DNA of 64,000 bases from Acanthamoeba lenticulata (GCA_002179805.1 NAVB01000065.1:1-64000), one strand, 5' to 3'. Counted from the first letter of the stretch, positions 1-12,163 are shown. The notes: generated by a model from the letters alone, not told the origin. A program made the numbers and translations.

Positions 1-2
1 TA

Positions 3-372
3 GGACGCCTGCACCAGCCTGGTAGCCAAGTCTCAACCTCGAATGACAGCGGGTCTACGCGTCCAGTTCCCGATCAGTCCGCCGACGAACCCAAGAAAGG
101 CGATACGGTCAAGCAGGAGGCGCGTGATGAACCTCAACCGCCAAGACAGGGGACCGGCTCCGTACGCACCAAGCCAGAGACACCAGCATGCAGCGAGGAA
201 GAGGAAGGAGAAGCCGACTCGACCTCGTCGGAGGACGAGGGCTACAACGAGTGGCCGTCTTCGTGGAACGCCGAGGACGAGCCGCCAGTCTCTCGGGAAA
301 AGCCCGAGCACATTGGGCGCCCTCCGTCGCCACCATCATCGTCGGAGCAGCGACGTGAAGGCGGCGCTGTCG

Positions 373-405
<33 letters not shown>

Positions 406-3400
406 GCGGCGCCGACAAAGCCAGCGGCGGCGGGTTAAGCCTCTTGGAAGAGATACGCAACACGACGGCGGCGTCTTTGATACTGGAGTCAGCCCGGAAG
501 GACGTCGATAAGCGCGACTCCAGAGACAAGGGAAAGGAAAAGGAAAAGGGCAAGAAGCTGCTCAAGAAGGCCAAATCCCTGCCCAGCGCGACCGACGACA
601 AGCCGTCCTTTTCGGTGCCCAAGAAGAAGACCGGTGACGGCAAGGGCACCAGCAGCGGCGACATCGAAGTCGCGGAGCTTCTTCACGCGGGGGGCATCCA
701 GCCACAGTCGGCTGTGCTGGTGCGACACGTTGCAGCGTGGGACTCGTCCAAGCCCTCCTCGTCTTCCTCTTCGTCCTCAACGTCGTCCGGAAAGACGGGC
801 TCGCGAGGCGATGAGCAGATCGGAGAGGCTGAGCTCATGAAGTTGCTCACTCCGCTCGCGCCATCCGTCGATGAGAACCTTCTCGCCTCGCGCCTCCACA
901 ATTGGGGTGCGTTTCCCTCTCTTCCCCCCCCCCCCAACGCTCGCTCTTTGCTTCGCTTTCGCTTTTGCTCTCGTTTTTTTCTCAAAGGTCGAAACTGTGC
1001 TTGGGGGGGCGGGGGACCGACGAGCAGGGGCCGCAGAGTACCCTGGGAGCCTCCTCCGGACAAGGCAGCAAACTGGTGCCGTCGGATGGATGATTGACCC
1101 GCGTACCCAGCTCGAGATGGGCGACACGGTCGCCTTTGGGCGCTACGGCCCCGTGCAGAAGGTGAGCCGTTCATGCTCCATCCCTGTTGCTCCATCCATT
1201 TTCTGGCTCGTGACAACCTCTGAGCTGAAACCATTCATGCTCGCACCGTGTCTCTTCCCGCACATCAGGCCATCCACCGGAAAACTGAGATGACCGTGGC
1301 CGTGACGCCTCTCCACGAGTCTGCCGTCCCGAGGGAGCTCCGCCAGCAGGTGCTGGCGTCGGAGATGACGCAGCTGACGACCCTGCGCCACCCGAACCTC
1401 CTGGCCGTGCTGGGCGGCTTCCTCCGGTATGCAGCTCGCCTCCCTCCCCATGATGAGCGCCGCTCACGCGCCCTCGCTCAGGCCGCAGATGAGCGTGGTG
1501 ACCGAGTGGGCGCCGCTGGGCACGCTCCACGACTTGCTCTACGACGCGGACCGCGCGACCGCCATTCCACCGCAAGCCACGCTGCGCATGGCGCACCAAG
1601 CCGCCCGGGGCCTCCACTTCCTCCACTCCCGAGGCATCGCGCACGGCGACCTCAAGTCGAGCCATCTCCTGCTCGACGCCGCGGGCAACATCAAAGTGGG
1701 CGGCTTTGGATTGCGCCAGCTCCACGGCGGCTGCGCGACGAGCGTGCACTACATGGCACCCGAGGTACTGGCCGGCGAGGACGAGGGCTATGTCGAGGCC
1801 CTCGCCGACGTCTACGCCTTTGGCGTCATCCTTTGGGAGCTCCTCACTCGCACGCGGCCCTACGCCGGCCTCTCGCCGGCGGCCATCGCGCGCCTCGTCG
1901 CACACGAACACATGCGGCCCAACACTGTGAAGCCCTCTCGCCCAACCTCGTCCTCGTCCTCGTCGCCAGCGGGGCCACTGTCGGCGCTGCTGCTGCAGTC
2001 GTTTGGGCGGCGCTTTGTGAGCCTCATCGAGGAGTGCTGGCACCGGGACCCGCTCCTCCGCCCGACGTTCGCCGAACTCCAGGGCCGGCTCGAGGGCCTC
2101 CCCTACTTTGCTGCCACGGCGGAGAGCGAAAGCGAGGAAGGCGGCGTGACGACCGCCGTCTGGCTCGAGGAGGAGGCCGTGCGCCGCCGCCGTGTGCGGC
2201 CGCCCGCGGTGGACCAACAGCCGCTGGTGGCCTTGGTGAGCTCGGCGATCGCCAACGCAGCGGGACTCTGGGTCTCGGCCCCGGAGGACATGCGCGAGGC
2301 GACGAGCGCCCACAACGAGATCCTGCGGGAGCTCCTGTTGCAGCACGAGGGCTACGAGCTCGCCCAGGTCGACCACGCGCAAGCTACCAGCGGCGGCGAT
2401 CTTCTCTTGGCCTTCCCCTCGGTGGTCCACGCCCTCGCCTGGTGCGTCGACGCCCAGCGCGAGCTGGCCGATGTCCGCTGCGGAGGAGGTGCCCAGCGGG
2501 ACGGCGCCGTCGTGCGCGTGTGCATGGGAGTCCACGTGGGGCGGCCCACGATGGAGTCTAGCGAGCCGCTCTCCGGCCGCCGCGCCTACAGTGGAGCCGT
2601 GGTCGACATCGCCGCCCGCGTGAGGGCCCGCGCCCATGGCGGCCAGGTCCTGCTCTCGGGCGCCGCACACGGCGCTCTCGCCGCGCCGCCCGCCCAGTGC
2701 AGCTTCGCTCGGGCGGGTGTGATCAAGGACGACGGCGCCCCAGATCACGGCGAGATCGAGCTCTTCGAGATGAAGGTACAGGGCCTACGCGCCCCCGACA
2801 AGGCCCAGCCGGCCCACGAGAGAGCGTCGTGGCTGCTTGACTATCGTGTCGACCTCGAGCTCGAGGCCGACCCGCCTGTAGGCGGCTCCGGCGCCCTCGG
2901 GGCAGTGATCCTCAAAGGCAAGAGGGGCACTGAGACCTTGGCAATCAAGCGACTGGCCAACCAGAAGCTCGACGAGCGCGGCCTGCGCGACTTCCGCGCT
3001 GAGGCGGCATTCCTCGCCCGCCTCCCGCGGCATCCCCACGTCGTACCGCTGTTGGGCGCGTGTCTGCGCGCCCCCGACCTGTGCGTCGTCACCGAGTGGG
3101 CCGCCCGCGGCTCGCTCGAGGATGTGCTCGCTGACCCGCAGGCGCGGCTCCCATGGGCCCTGCGCTTGCGCATGCTGGCTGACGTGGCGCGCGGCCTGCA
3201 CCACCTGCATGGCCTGGAGCCTGCCCTCGCGCACGGGCGTCTCACATCGGCCAACGTGCTGATCGACGCCGACCACCGCGCCAAGCTGACCGACTTGGGG
3301 TTCAACCGCACGCGCGAGGCATGCGCGCTGCTGACGTCGATGCCGCCACGGCCGCCCGCATGGACGGCCCCCGAAGTCATCATGGGCGCCGAGCCCTCGC

Positions 3401-6400
3401 CGGCTAGCGACATCTACGCGCTGGGCGTGCTCATGTGGGAGCTGGCCACGCGAGAGCGGCCTGACGAGGGGCGCACCTACCTGGGCCTCGTCAACGACGT
3501 TCTCGCCGGCAGGCGGCCCGACTTGCCCGCTGCGTCTCTCCTCGATATTGAAGGGCATATAAAAAATTACTCAAATTTATTGAAGTATTAACATTTTTTA
3601 AAACATTTACATAAACACAGGATCGAACAGAGCCAGCTGGAGCTGGAGCAGATCCCGTTCTGCATGACGGCAGAAGTGAAGAAGGCGCTGGCCATGCACT
3701 CGGTCATCGCCAAGCAGAAGGGCGTCTACCTCCTAGTCAAGAAGGTCCGCGTCTCGTTCCCCTACCACACCGGTACGTCCTCATCATTGTCCTCCTCCTC
3801 CTCAACATCGATGACGATGCTGACGAGAACGACGATGATGACGCAGGTGATCCGCTTCGCTTCAGGCAGATCATCATCAACCTCCTCAGGTAGGAGCTGC
3901 TCCTCTGCTCGTCTGGTGGTCAACACGCAAGAGCTTGCACTGACCTCTGCGTGTGTGTGTGTGTGTTCATGTCGATCAAGTAATGCGATCAAGTTCACGC
4001 CGGGCGGCGGCCAAGTGAGCGTGTCGGTCATCAACAAGAAGAGCAAGCCCGACCTCATCCGCGTGTCCGTCCAGGACACCGGCATCGGCATCCCCAAGAG
4101 CTCCCAGCCCCATCTCTTCGAGGTTCGTTTCTTCATCCATTTTTCGACCATTTTTCTCATTCTTCAAGTCTTGACTGAGAAATGTATGGAATGCTGCTGC
4201 CTGCAGAGCTTCTCGCAGCTGGACGCGTCGGTGCGGCGCAAGTACGGCGGGTCGGGCCTGGGCCTGTCGATCTGCAAGAAGCTGTGCGAGGCCATGGGCG
4301 GCGAGATCGAGTGCCAGAGCGAGGTGGGCAAGGGCAGCGACTTCTCCTTCTTCGTGCGGCTGCCGCCGACCACCAAGCAGAACTACCGCGAGGCGCGCGA
4401 GGGCGACGCCTCGCCGGATCCGGCGCCCAGCGGCGGCCATCACCGCGGCCAGCACCAGCGGCACCACCCGCTCGACGCCTCGGCCGACGAGCAGAAGCGC
4501 ACCAACAACAACAATGACGACGACGAGGATGACCTCGTCGAGAATGACAGCTTTAGCGAGGATGACGACAGCGACAGCGAGACCAGCGACGACGACAGTG
4601 AGCGCGAGCAGGACGACAGCAGCAGCGGCAGCAGCACCGAGCTCGAGAGCAGCCATGACGGCCTCGTCCACCTCAACGATGACGACGACGATGACCACGG
4701 CCACGATGACCATCGTCAGCGTCAGCTCGAGGCCGCGGCGGCGAAGCCCGGGCCGGCCGACCTGCAGGCCGGCGGTCTCGAGGACGACGGCAGTCCGTCG
4801 ACGGCGCGAATGACCAAGTCGCTTACCATCACGCCCACCCGCCGCATGCGCCACGGCAGCGGCGGCCCCGACCTGGGCCGCCTGATCGCCACGGCCTCGC
4901 GTCGACACAAAACGGACGCCGCCGCTGCCGCCGCCGCCGCTGCTGCTGCCGGTGGCGCCGACGACCATCAGCAGCTGAAGCGGAGCCACAGCGGCCACCG
5001 AAGGGCCAGCTCGCCGGCGGCCACGACATCGTCGCCGCTGGGCGAGGTCGCGGCCATCCGGCGCCGTCGCCGGATGAGCGCCAGCACCGAGCGGGCCGAG
5101 CGCCACCAGCGCCGCCGCCAGTCCGCGACGCCTCAGCGCGGCCACGGCGCCGGCGGTGCCGTAACTGGCGGTCCGCTGAACGTCAGCCGCGGCTACACGG
5201 CCGACGAGGACAACGACCACGAGCTGCAAGAGCTCGAGGATGAGGCGGCGTGGCTTCTCACGGGCTCGACGTCGTCGTCGACCTCGTCCATCCCGTCGGC
5301 ACTGTCGTCGCCCTCGACCTCGTTCTGCTCGTCGTCGGAGATGCTCCTGCCCGTCCCCGACCCGTCCATGGCCGCCGCGGCCGCCGCCAGGCTGGCCGGC
5401 CAGCGCGCCGCGGCCGCGGCCGCCGTCAGCGCCGGAGACGACGACAATAGCAGCAACAGCGAGTCGGCCGTCGCCGCCGGGATGGCCTCGCCGCTGGCCG
5501 TGTCGCCGGCGCTGTCGGTCCTGCGCCGCGGCTCCGTCCCGACCTTTGGCGAGTCGCACGTCCACCGCCTCCTGTCCAGCCCGAGCCTCACCAGCGGCGG
5601 TGGCCTCAACCCGCACCACGCGAGCATGCCCATCATCCCGTCGCTCACGTCGGCCTCGGACTCGCCCCTGCCGTCGCCCCTGCCGGTCACCGCGGTCACG
5701 CCGCCGTCGATACTGTCCTTGTCGTCTTCGTCTTCGTCGTCCACCATCACCATGTCGTCGCGCTCGGCGGCCGCGTCGCCGGTCACCGCGTCGGCGTCGG
5801 CGGCCCGGCGCTTCCTGCCGACGCCGGCGACGGCCGCCGCGGGCGGCACACGCCACCTGTCCCTCAACTCGTGCGCGTCCCCGCGGGGCGTCCTGTCCCG
5901 CCCGCGCAGCGCCACTCCGCCGCGCCCGACCGTCCCCGGCCTGGGCACTGGCCACCACCACCAGGCCGGCGCCGGCGCCGCCGGTGTGCCGCCGCTCAAC
6001 CTGGCGCGGCTCCCGGGCGGGGCGTCCCCCAAGCCCGCCGCCGTCGCGCCGCCGGCGCGCTCGTACTACGTGCCGTCGTTCCCGCCCGACGCCGCGCTGG
6101 TGTCGCCCCGCGCGGGGCCGAGCGAGGGTGGCGCCATGACGGGAGGGTCGGCGGCGGCGATCGCCATGGCGGCGCCGACGTACCAGGACGTGCTGCGGGG
6201 CAAGCGCATCCTGGTGGTGGAGGACAACGTGATCAACCAGAAGGTGGCCCTCAAGATGCTCTCCTCGTTCGACTGCCGGGTGACCATCGCCGAGAACGGC
6301 CTCGTGGCCATCAAGCTCTTTGAGGAGAGCTACCGCGCGCGCAAGCAGCAGCAGCAGCAGCACCAACAGCAGCAGCAAAGCGAGCCCCTCTTCCACGGCG

Positions 6401-7147
6401 TCCTCATGGACATCCAGATGCCCGTCATCGGTTCGTTCTCTGCGCGTCGCGCTCCGTTCTTTGTTCGCGCTTCGTTCTTTCTATGATGCTGACGTCAGCT
6501 TGTTTGGTGATGCTGTTTGTATAGATGGGTTCGAGACGGCCATCAGGATCCGCGAGCTCGAGGCGCAGGCCAATGAGGCGGCGGCCAAGGGCGGCCCCTC
6601 GCCGCCCAGCCGGGTGCCGATCATCGCGCTGACGGCGTCGGCGACGAAGGAGTACCAGCAAAAGTGCCTGGCCAAGGGCATGAACTGCTTCCTGTCGAAG
6701 CCGCTCAAGAAGGAGACGCTCGTGCGCACGCTGGCCGAGGTCATCAAGCAGGCCGGCTTCTACGACGAGGCCGCCGAGCGGGCCCGGCGCCAGGCCGAGC
6801 TCGAGCGGCGCCAGCAGCGCGAGCGCGAGGAGGCCGAGCTGCGGGCCCGCCTCCACCGCCAGCGCGAGATCGAGGAGCTCCGCGAGAAGCGCAAAGCCCG
6901 CGAGCAGGCCACCGTCATGATGATGCTCATGGGCATGGTCTCCCCCGACGCCAAGCGCGTCCTCCAGCAGCAGCAGCAGTCCTCGAGCGGTGGCCGCGAG
7001 CATCATGAGCTCAACAATGCCAACAATGCCAGCAACAACGATGGTGTCATCGACGACGACGAGGCCGAGCTGGCCAGGCGGCGGATGGTGGAGCTCCTGC
7101 GCACTCGCGGCCGCTCGCGCCACGTCAAGCACAACAGCATCGGCTAA
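3..7147 (+). CDS. Pseudokinase-cyclase-pseudokinase fused to hybrid histidine kinase/response regulator (5' partial)
   Basis: The frame is open from the window edge, so the start lies upstream. Nine exons fit: 3-906, 1028-1161 (acceptor could be 1037), 1269-1426, 1482-3533, 3621-3772, 3847-3889, 3981-4122, 4207-6430, 6525-7147; they sum to 2144 codons. In order: a Ser/acidic region; kinase fold 1 (about 1085-2100) with VAVT for VAIK, HGD for HRD and GFG for DFG; a class III cyclase-like domain (2218-2780) lacking the first metal Asp; kinase fold 2 (2830-3530) with AIK and DLG but HGR for HRD; a histidine-kinase ATPase (3980-4380) with N-box LLSNAIKF, DTGIGI and GSGLGL; about 600 low-complexity residues; and a receiver (6200-6760) with VVEDN, MDIQMP and SKPL. 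ATPase and receiver look functional; both kinase folds and the cyclase look degenerate. No H-box is visible. The likely role is scaffold-type signalling. Domain calls are strong; integrity as one protein is inferred. Confidence 0.85.
3534..3620 (+). other. AT-rich intron at the kinase/histidine-kinase junction
   Basis: This 87-nt stretch is far richer in A+T than its flanks. Removing it (donor GTCTCT, acceptor ACACAG) keeps the frame and joins a kinase C-lobe to the end of a HisKA domain (next exon IEQSQLELEQIPF). A shorter alternative using GTATTA at 3585 also keeps frame. The kinase loses its last helices here and the HisKA domain loses its phospho-acceptor helix, so the intron marks a domain breakpoint. 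Confidence 0.6.
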
Positions 7148-7330
7148 GCTGACTAGCAACCGTTCTCCTTTTTCCGGCCTGATTAGCAACAGATTTCCTT
7201 TTCTTGGTTGCGCTGCAACGGCCTAAAACAATAGGAAAGCCAATCTCCAACTCGAGCTAATCTATTTCCGTCTTGAGTTTTCGCGATCGGTCCAGACAAG
7301 GGTAGGTAGGAGCCAGAACAGAAAGTGTTT

Positions 7331-9289
7331 ATGTTGGGGAAGATGAAGACGACGATGAGCTGGGTCTGCCTTGTGGCCCTTCTGGCGCTGGTTGCTGCAG
7401 CTTCGGCCGAGGGCACGAAGCAGAGCCCCGAGGAGCGGCTCCACTTCCTGCGCGAGAAGGTCGCGGCGACGTACCCTCAGCTCACGCCCGACGAAGCCGA
7501 GAAGGGCCGTCCAAGAGTTGAGCAAGATCGCCGAACGGGACGGCGTCACCTTGACCGACGCCAACCAAGAGGAAGAAGATGCTGAAGATGAAGACGTTCT
7601 CGTCCGAGTCCTGTTTTGGTGGCAATTGGTTCAACACGAAGAGCTCGGTAGCTGATGTGTGGTGGACGGGGACTGCAGCAAGGGAGATTCCTGAACCGGT
7701 GCCAAGTTCAACTGTCCGGTGTACAAGCAGAGCTCAACCATCCCGAAGCGAGCGAGGGACGTGCGGCCAGGCGACATCCGCGTCATTGCCGCCATGGGCG
7801 ACAGGTTCGCCTCCTCGACTTGTTCTTTCAACTTCTTCTTCTTTTTCTTCAACGTTGTCTGAACCTCGTTTGGGACGCAGGTTGACCGTTGGCTTCGCTG
7901 CCGAGGCCACCAGCCTCGAGAACTACTTCGTCAACTCCGTCGGCGTCTCCTTTGGCAGTACGACGTCCTCCCTTTCTATGCTTTAAAGTGGCGAGGCTTT
8001 AACGCGACTCTTGCTCTCGGTCGAGCGGGTGGTGACGCTGGCCAACATCCTGCGCGAGTACAGCCCGAATCTCTTGGGCTTCTCCAAGTGCCATGGCTGG
8101 CGCAAGGCCGGCTTCAACGTTGGCGTCGTTGGCGCCGACGTCTACGGTATTCCCCCTTATGAAACAATGGCCCACTTCTGGCATCTGACTAATGCCCGCC
8201 ATGACAGACCTGGCGGACCAGGTGAGCCACTTCAACGCCTCGATCAGGCAAAGCTGGGAGTTCATCAATCAGTGGAAGGTAACGCTCTCTCAGAAAGCAT
8301 GTGCATTTCCTGAAGGGCTCACATGTGATGCCACACATGTGCAGATGTTGAACATCCACATCGGCTCCAACGACTTGTGCCACTTCTGCCAGACCCCGAC
8401 AATGCACAGCCCGCAGGCGTTCGCCGCCCAACTGGAGGCAAGCCTGGACACCCTCTTTGCCATCGTGCCACGGCTCTACATCAACCTACTGGCCCCCTCG
8501 AGGTCACCCTCCTCACCGCCCTGTGTCCCTCTACCACCTCCACCCTTCCTCTCCATAGCATTCCTGGCTTATCTGCGCCGACGAGCAGACGGCAACTGCG
8601 CGACCTTACAAGCCATCGGCTGCCCCTGCGTCTCGGCCGGCCCCACCGTTCTGACCACCTTGGGTCTGGTACCTACGACGCTGACACTTGATCTTCTGCA
8701 AAAGCAACCTTGTAGGCAGGGCTTGACCGTGCGAGGGTGCGCGGCAGGTGCACGCGGCGTACGTCGGGGAGATCAAGCGCATCGTGAGCTTGCCCAAGTG
8801 GAAGACGCGGAAGGACTTTGCGCTGGTCTACCAGCCCTTCTTCGAGCAGGCCACCGTCCCTTCGCTGCCCAACAACATGCCCGACTTTAGCTTCGTCGCT
8901 CCCGACTGCTTCCACCTCTCTGGTGCGCTTCTTCTCTTTCCCCCATCATGCTGGTGATGAGGAACAAGAAGACTCATTCCTTGTCTACAGAGAAGGGGCA
9001 CCAGGCGGCGGCCATCGCCCTGTGGAACAACGTCGTGAGCCCGCGCGCCTCCGAGAAGGCCACGTACGTGCACTCGTCCCAACATCGACTAGTTGAGGAT
9101 GACGACGATGACGATGGTGACGGTGATTGTAAGGTGAAGGTTCTTCAACGGAGAAGAAGAAACACATGTGAAGGTGAACAGCGCTCCTCGTCAGAGAATC
9201 ATCAATACGAGGAGTCACGCGGGGGCTCGACATCGCGCTCGTGTCGGGCGCGCTCGTACGACCGCCGCTCGCCCTCGTCTCCGCCGTAG
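7331..9289 (+). pseudogene. Phospholipase B-like (SGNH/GDSL) secreted hydrolase, frame-disrupted
   Basis: Related to animal phospholipase B1, which removes acyl chains from phospholipids. An N-terminal signal peptide is visible (WVCLVALLALVAAASA). Family blocks follow across short introns: IAAMGDR, NILREYSPNLLGFS, NIHIGSNDLCHFC, CATLQAIGCPC, FALVYQPFFEQ, DCFHLS and KGHQAAAIALWNN. The Asn of GxND and the terminal Asp/His are present. The nucleophile position, created by splicing 7803 to 7880, reads GDR instead of GDS. A one-base shift is needed near 7503 (one G too many in AAGGG), another near 8035 between GGD and LANIL, and splice phase is awkward near 8500. The last conserved block ends near 9060; the only unspliced in-frame stop is at 9289, inside the antisense neighbour, so the true end is open. 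It is either a decaying gene or poorly assembled sequence. Confidence 0.65.
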
Positions 9290-12163
9290 GCGTCGCCCGC
9301 CCCGGACGACGGCTGCTGCTCGTAGGCGTGCGGGGGCGGGCCGGCCTCAAAACCGCCGCCACCGCCACCACCGCCCGCCAGCCGCGTCTCGTACTCCCAT
9401 TCGTGGTAGGCCTTGGGCGCCATCCTGTGCCCCGGCATCCGTCCGCCTCCTGTCCGCGCCGCACACACGCGCGTGTCAGAGCCGCACACACACACACACG
9501 CGCGGGAAGAGAAGGGGGGGAGGTCAAGGGAGACGTGTGCGCACCTTCGTAGTCGAGCGGGTGGTAGTCGGGCGGGTCGTAGACCGACGGCGGCGGCATT
9601 CCGGCGTCGTACGGGGCGCCGCGCACGTCGTGCTCCCACGCCTGCGCCTCCGGCGCATAAGGGCCGCCCTTTGGGGCCCGCCTGTGGCCCGGCAGCGGCC
9701 TTCCCCTGCAAAGACACGCACCACGCGCGCGTGTTTCAGACACAACACGACACGAGCGCACGACACACGCGGAGGAGACGTACCCGCGAGGCTTGAAGGG
9801 CGGGGAGAAGGGCGGATAGGCCGCGCGTCCGCTGCCTCCACCGCGCTCGCGCGGGCCATCGGCCCAGTCACGGCCACCACCGCCCCCGCCGGCGCGGTCC
9901 CACTCGCGCGGGAGGCCGCCGCGGCCCGGCGGCATGTCGGCCCACTCGGCCGCGGCAGAGGCAGCCGCCGCGGCGCGGCTCGACTTGGGCGGCAGGCCAC
10001 CGCCGCCACGCGAGCTGCCCGGTCCGCCCCAAGAGGAGGAGGACGACGAGGACGACGACGAGGGGATGGAGTCGCCGCCGCGCTTGGAGGCGCCCGGGAT
10101 GTACCACTCCTCGGGCGACGGCACAAAGTAGCGGTGCGGCGGCGTTCCCTCGGCCCGTCGGCGCTCCGACATCGACGCCGAGGTCGATGGCGGCGGTGAT
10201 GACGATGTTGAAGAAGTCGTCGTCGTCGTGCTCGGCGCCATCGACGATGGCGGCGGTGGAGGCGACGAGACGACGGCGGGAGGTGAGGGAACGGTGGCGG
10301 CCGACGAGGAGGCCTCGTAATGGAGCCGCTCTCGCTTGCGGCGGCTTTGGCCGTCAAAGGTCTCAGCTTGTGCCGACAAAGAAGACGACGACGACGACGG
10401 CGATAACGTCGACATCGTCGTCGTTGACGAGGCCGCCTCGCCGGCGGTGGCCTGAGAGGCGGGGAGAGGTGGCGGGGCGGGGGCCTTGCGCTTCTGGCCC
10501 GGGCGCGCGGCCGAGAGGGCCTGGTTGGAGGGCAGCGGCGGTGTGGACGAAGTGGGCGACTGCGGCCCGCCGCGCGGCTTGGCTCCTCCGCCCCCGCCTG
10601 GCGGCTGCTGGCCCATGGGCATCGACGGCGGCGGCGCCGGCGGCGAAGGCGCCATGCTGGGGGGCCGCGGCGGTTTGGTGGCCGCGGCGGCCGAGCGGCC
10701 CGGGCCGGACGGGGACGAGAAGGCCGCCGGCGAGGATGGCAGCAGCGGCGGCCCGCCCGAGGGGTCGGCGTAGGCCCCGCGGGCCGTTCGGAAATAATCG
10801 ACCCGGAGCTTGCAGGCGCCGATGCGGGTGCCCTGCATCATGTCCAGCGCTAGCTGGGCCTCCTCCGGCGCCGAGAAGGTGATCGACGCGCACTGCTTGG
10901 ATGCGTGAATGGCCACCGACTTGACCATGCCCCAATCGTAGCACGCCTGCCACAGCCGCCTGCAGCCAATCCAAATTCATATCAAAATAACCATTTTAAA
11001 AAGAATTTCAAAGATAGAATCAAAATTGTACAGAAGAATGAGAAGAACGTACCGCTCGGTGATGGTCTCGTCGAGGCCGCCGATCCAGAGGACTTTGCCA
11101 AACTCCTGGCGGCCAAAGCGGATCTCGAGGGGCAGACAGCCGAGGAAGACGCCGTTCATGTGGGTCAGCGCGTCGACGGCCTCGTAGACGGTCTGGAAGT
11201 CGACAAAGCCCTGCTGGCGGCCGACGTTGATGTGGGGCCGGTCGGTGAGGGTCCCAAAGGCGCCAAACACGGCCTCGAGCGTGGCCGACGTGACCACGGC
11301 GTCGTCGATGGAGCCCACCCACAGGTGGCGGCTCGACTTGTGCCCAGCCGTGACCGGCAGCGCCAACGTCTTGGGCTCCTCGAACCGGATCTTCACCGCG
11401 CTCCAGTCCGGCTCCCCCGAGCTCAGCTTCTCCGCGCCGTACGGCCCCAGCGTGGCGCTGACCACCGCCCTTTGTGTAGCGCCCCCCAAAAAACGTCAAT
11501 CAACATCAACTTTTGTCAAGTCCAAAGATGAAGAAGACGAGAGAAAGAGGGGCCGTACCGCAGATGCTTGCGCGGGTCCTTTTCAATCTCTTCTTTGGCC
11601 TCCTGCGCGTCGCGCACGTGGGTGAAGAAGACAAACAGTGCATCTGAAAGGCGCCCCAAAGCGCAGATGTCAGATCGATTTGAGGATGAGGATGTAGAGG
11701 GCGAAGAGGCAGGGCGAACCCTCGACGCCAAAGAGGTGCTCGTTGATGTAGGTCACATTGCCGAACGGGGTAAAGGCCTTGAGGAGGCTGTCGTGGAGCT
11801 CGCGCATGTCCACATCGGCCAGGGCGCTGCTGGCTCGCCGCCCGCCACGGCTGCTCTCGCGCCGGCTGCCGCCCTCGTCGCGGCCGCCCGTCGATTCGGC
11901 ACCGGAGCGTCGATCGAGGTGGGCTGTGGCTGCCCTCACCCCTTCAACGACGACAATCCTGACACGGGAAACATAGTTGGCACAAGTGGAGATGGAATAA
12001 ACGACAAATGAAGGGGGCACCTGGATGGAAGAGATTTGAATTCTTGCTGTGTCTTGTGCTCTTGTAGAAGAGCCTGTAAAGAAGATTCAAGTTAGTGGCC
12101 CCTCCGCACCATGGTCAATGACAGCAAACAAACCTCGAAAAGAAATTCATCTTCATCCTCCAT
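9202..12163 (-). CDS. Three-RRM RNA-binding protein (Spen/RBM15-like)
   Basis: Eight exons in phase give exactly 803 codons: 12163-12134, 12073-12021, 11958-11720, 11643-11559, 11469-11053, 10959-9784, 9705-9545, 9449-9202. The start is the ATG opening MEDEDEFLFE. RRM1 lies around KAFTPFGNVTYINEH and ALFVFFTHVRDAQEA; RRM2 around HLWVGSIDD and GFVDFQTVYEAVDAL; RRM3 around VLWIGGLDE and CKLRVDYF. A long Ser/Pro/Gly-rich, then Arg/Gly/Asp-rich C-terminus follows. Three RRMs with a disordered tail recall Spen-type nuclear RNA-processing proteins; orthology is not provable here and no SPOC domain is visible. Each of the last two exons begins with a GR.PGHR.APK motif. The 3' end runs into the convergent phospholipase-like gene. 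Confidence 0.8.

Noticed and set aside
360..440. Repeat of AGC codons as possible CRISPR or microsatellite array
   Set aside because: It is an in-frame poly-Ser tract within the large signalling gene; there are no spacers.
3976..6396. 806-codon minus-strand open frame opposite the histidine-kinase gene
   Set aside because: It is the antisense shadow of the low-complexity linker; composition is Arg/Ala/Val-rich without domains.
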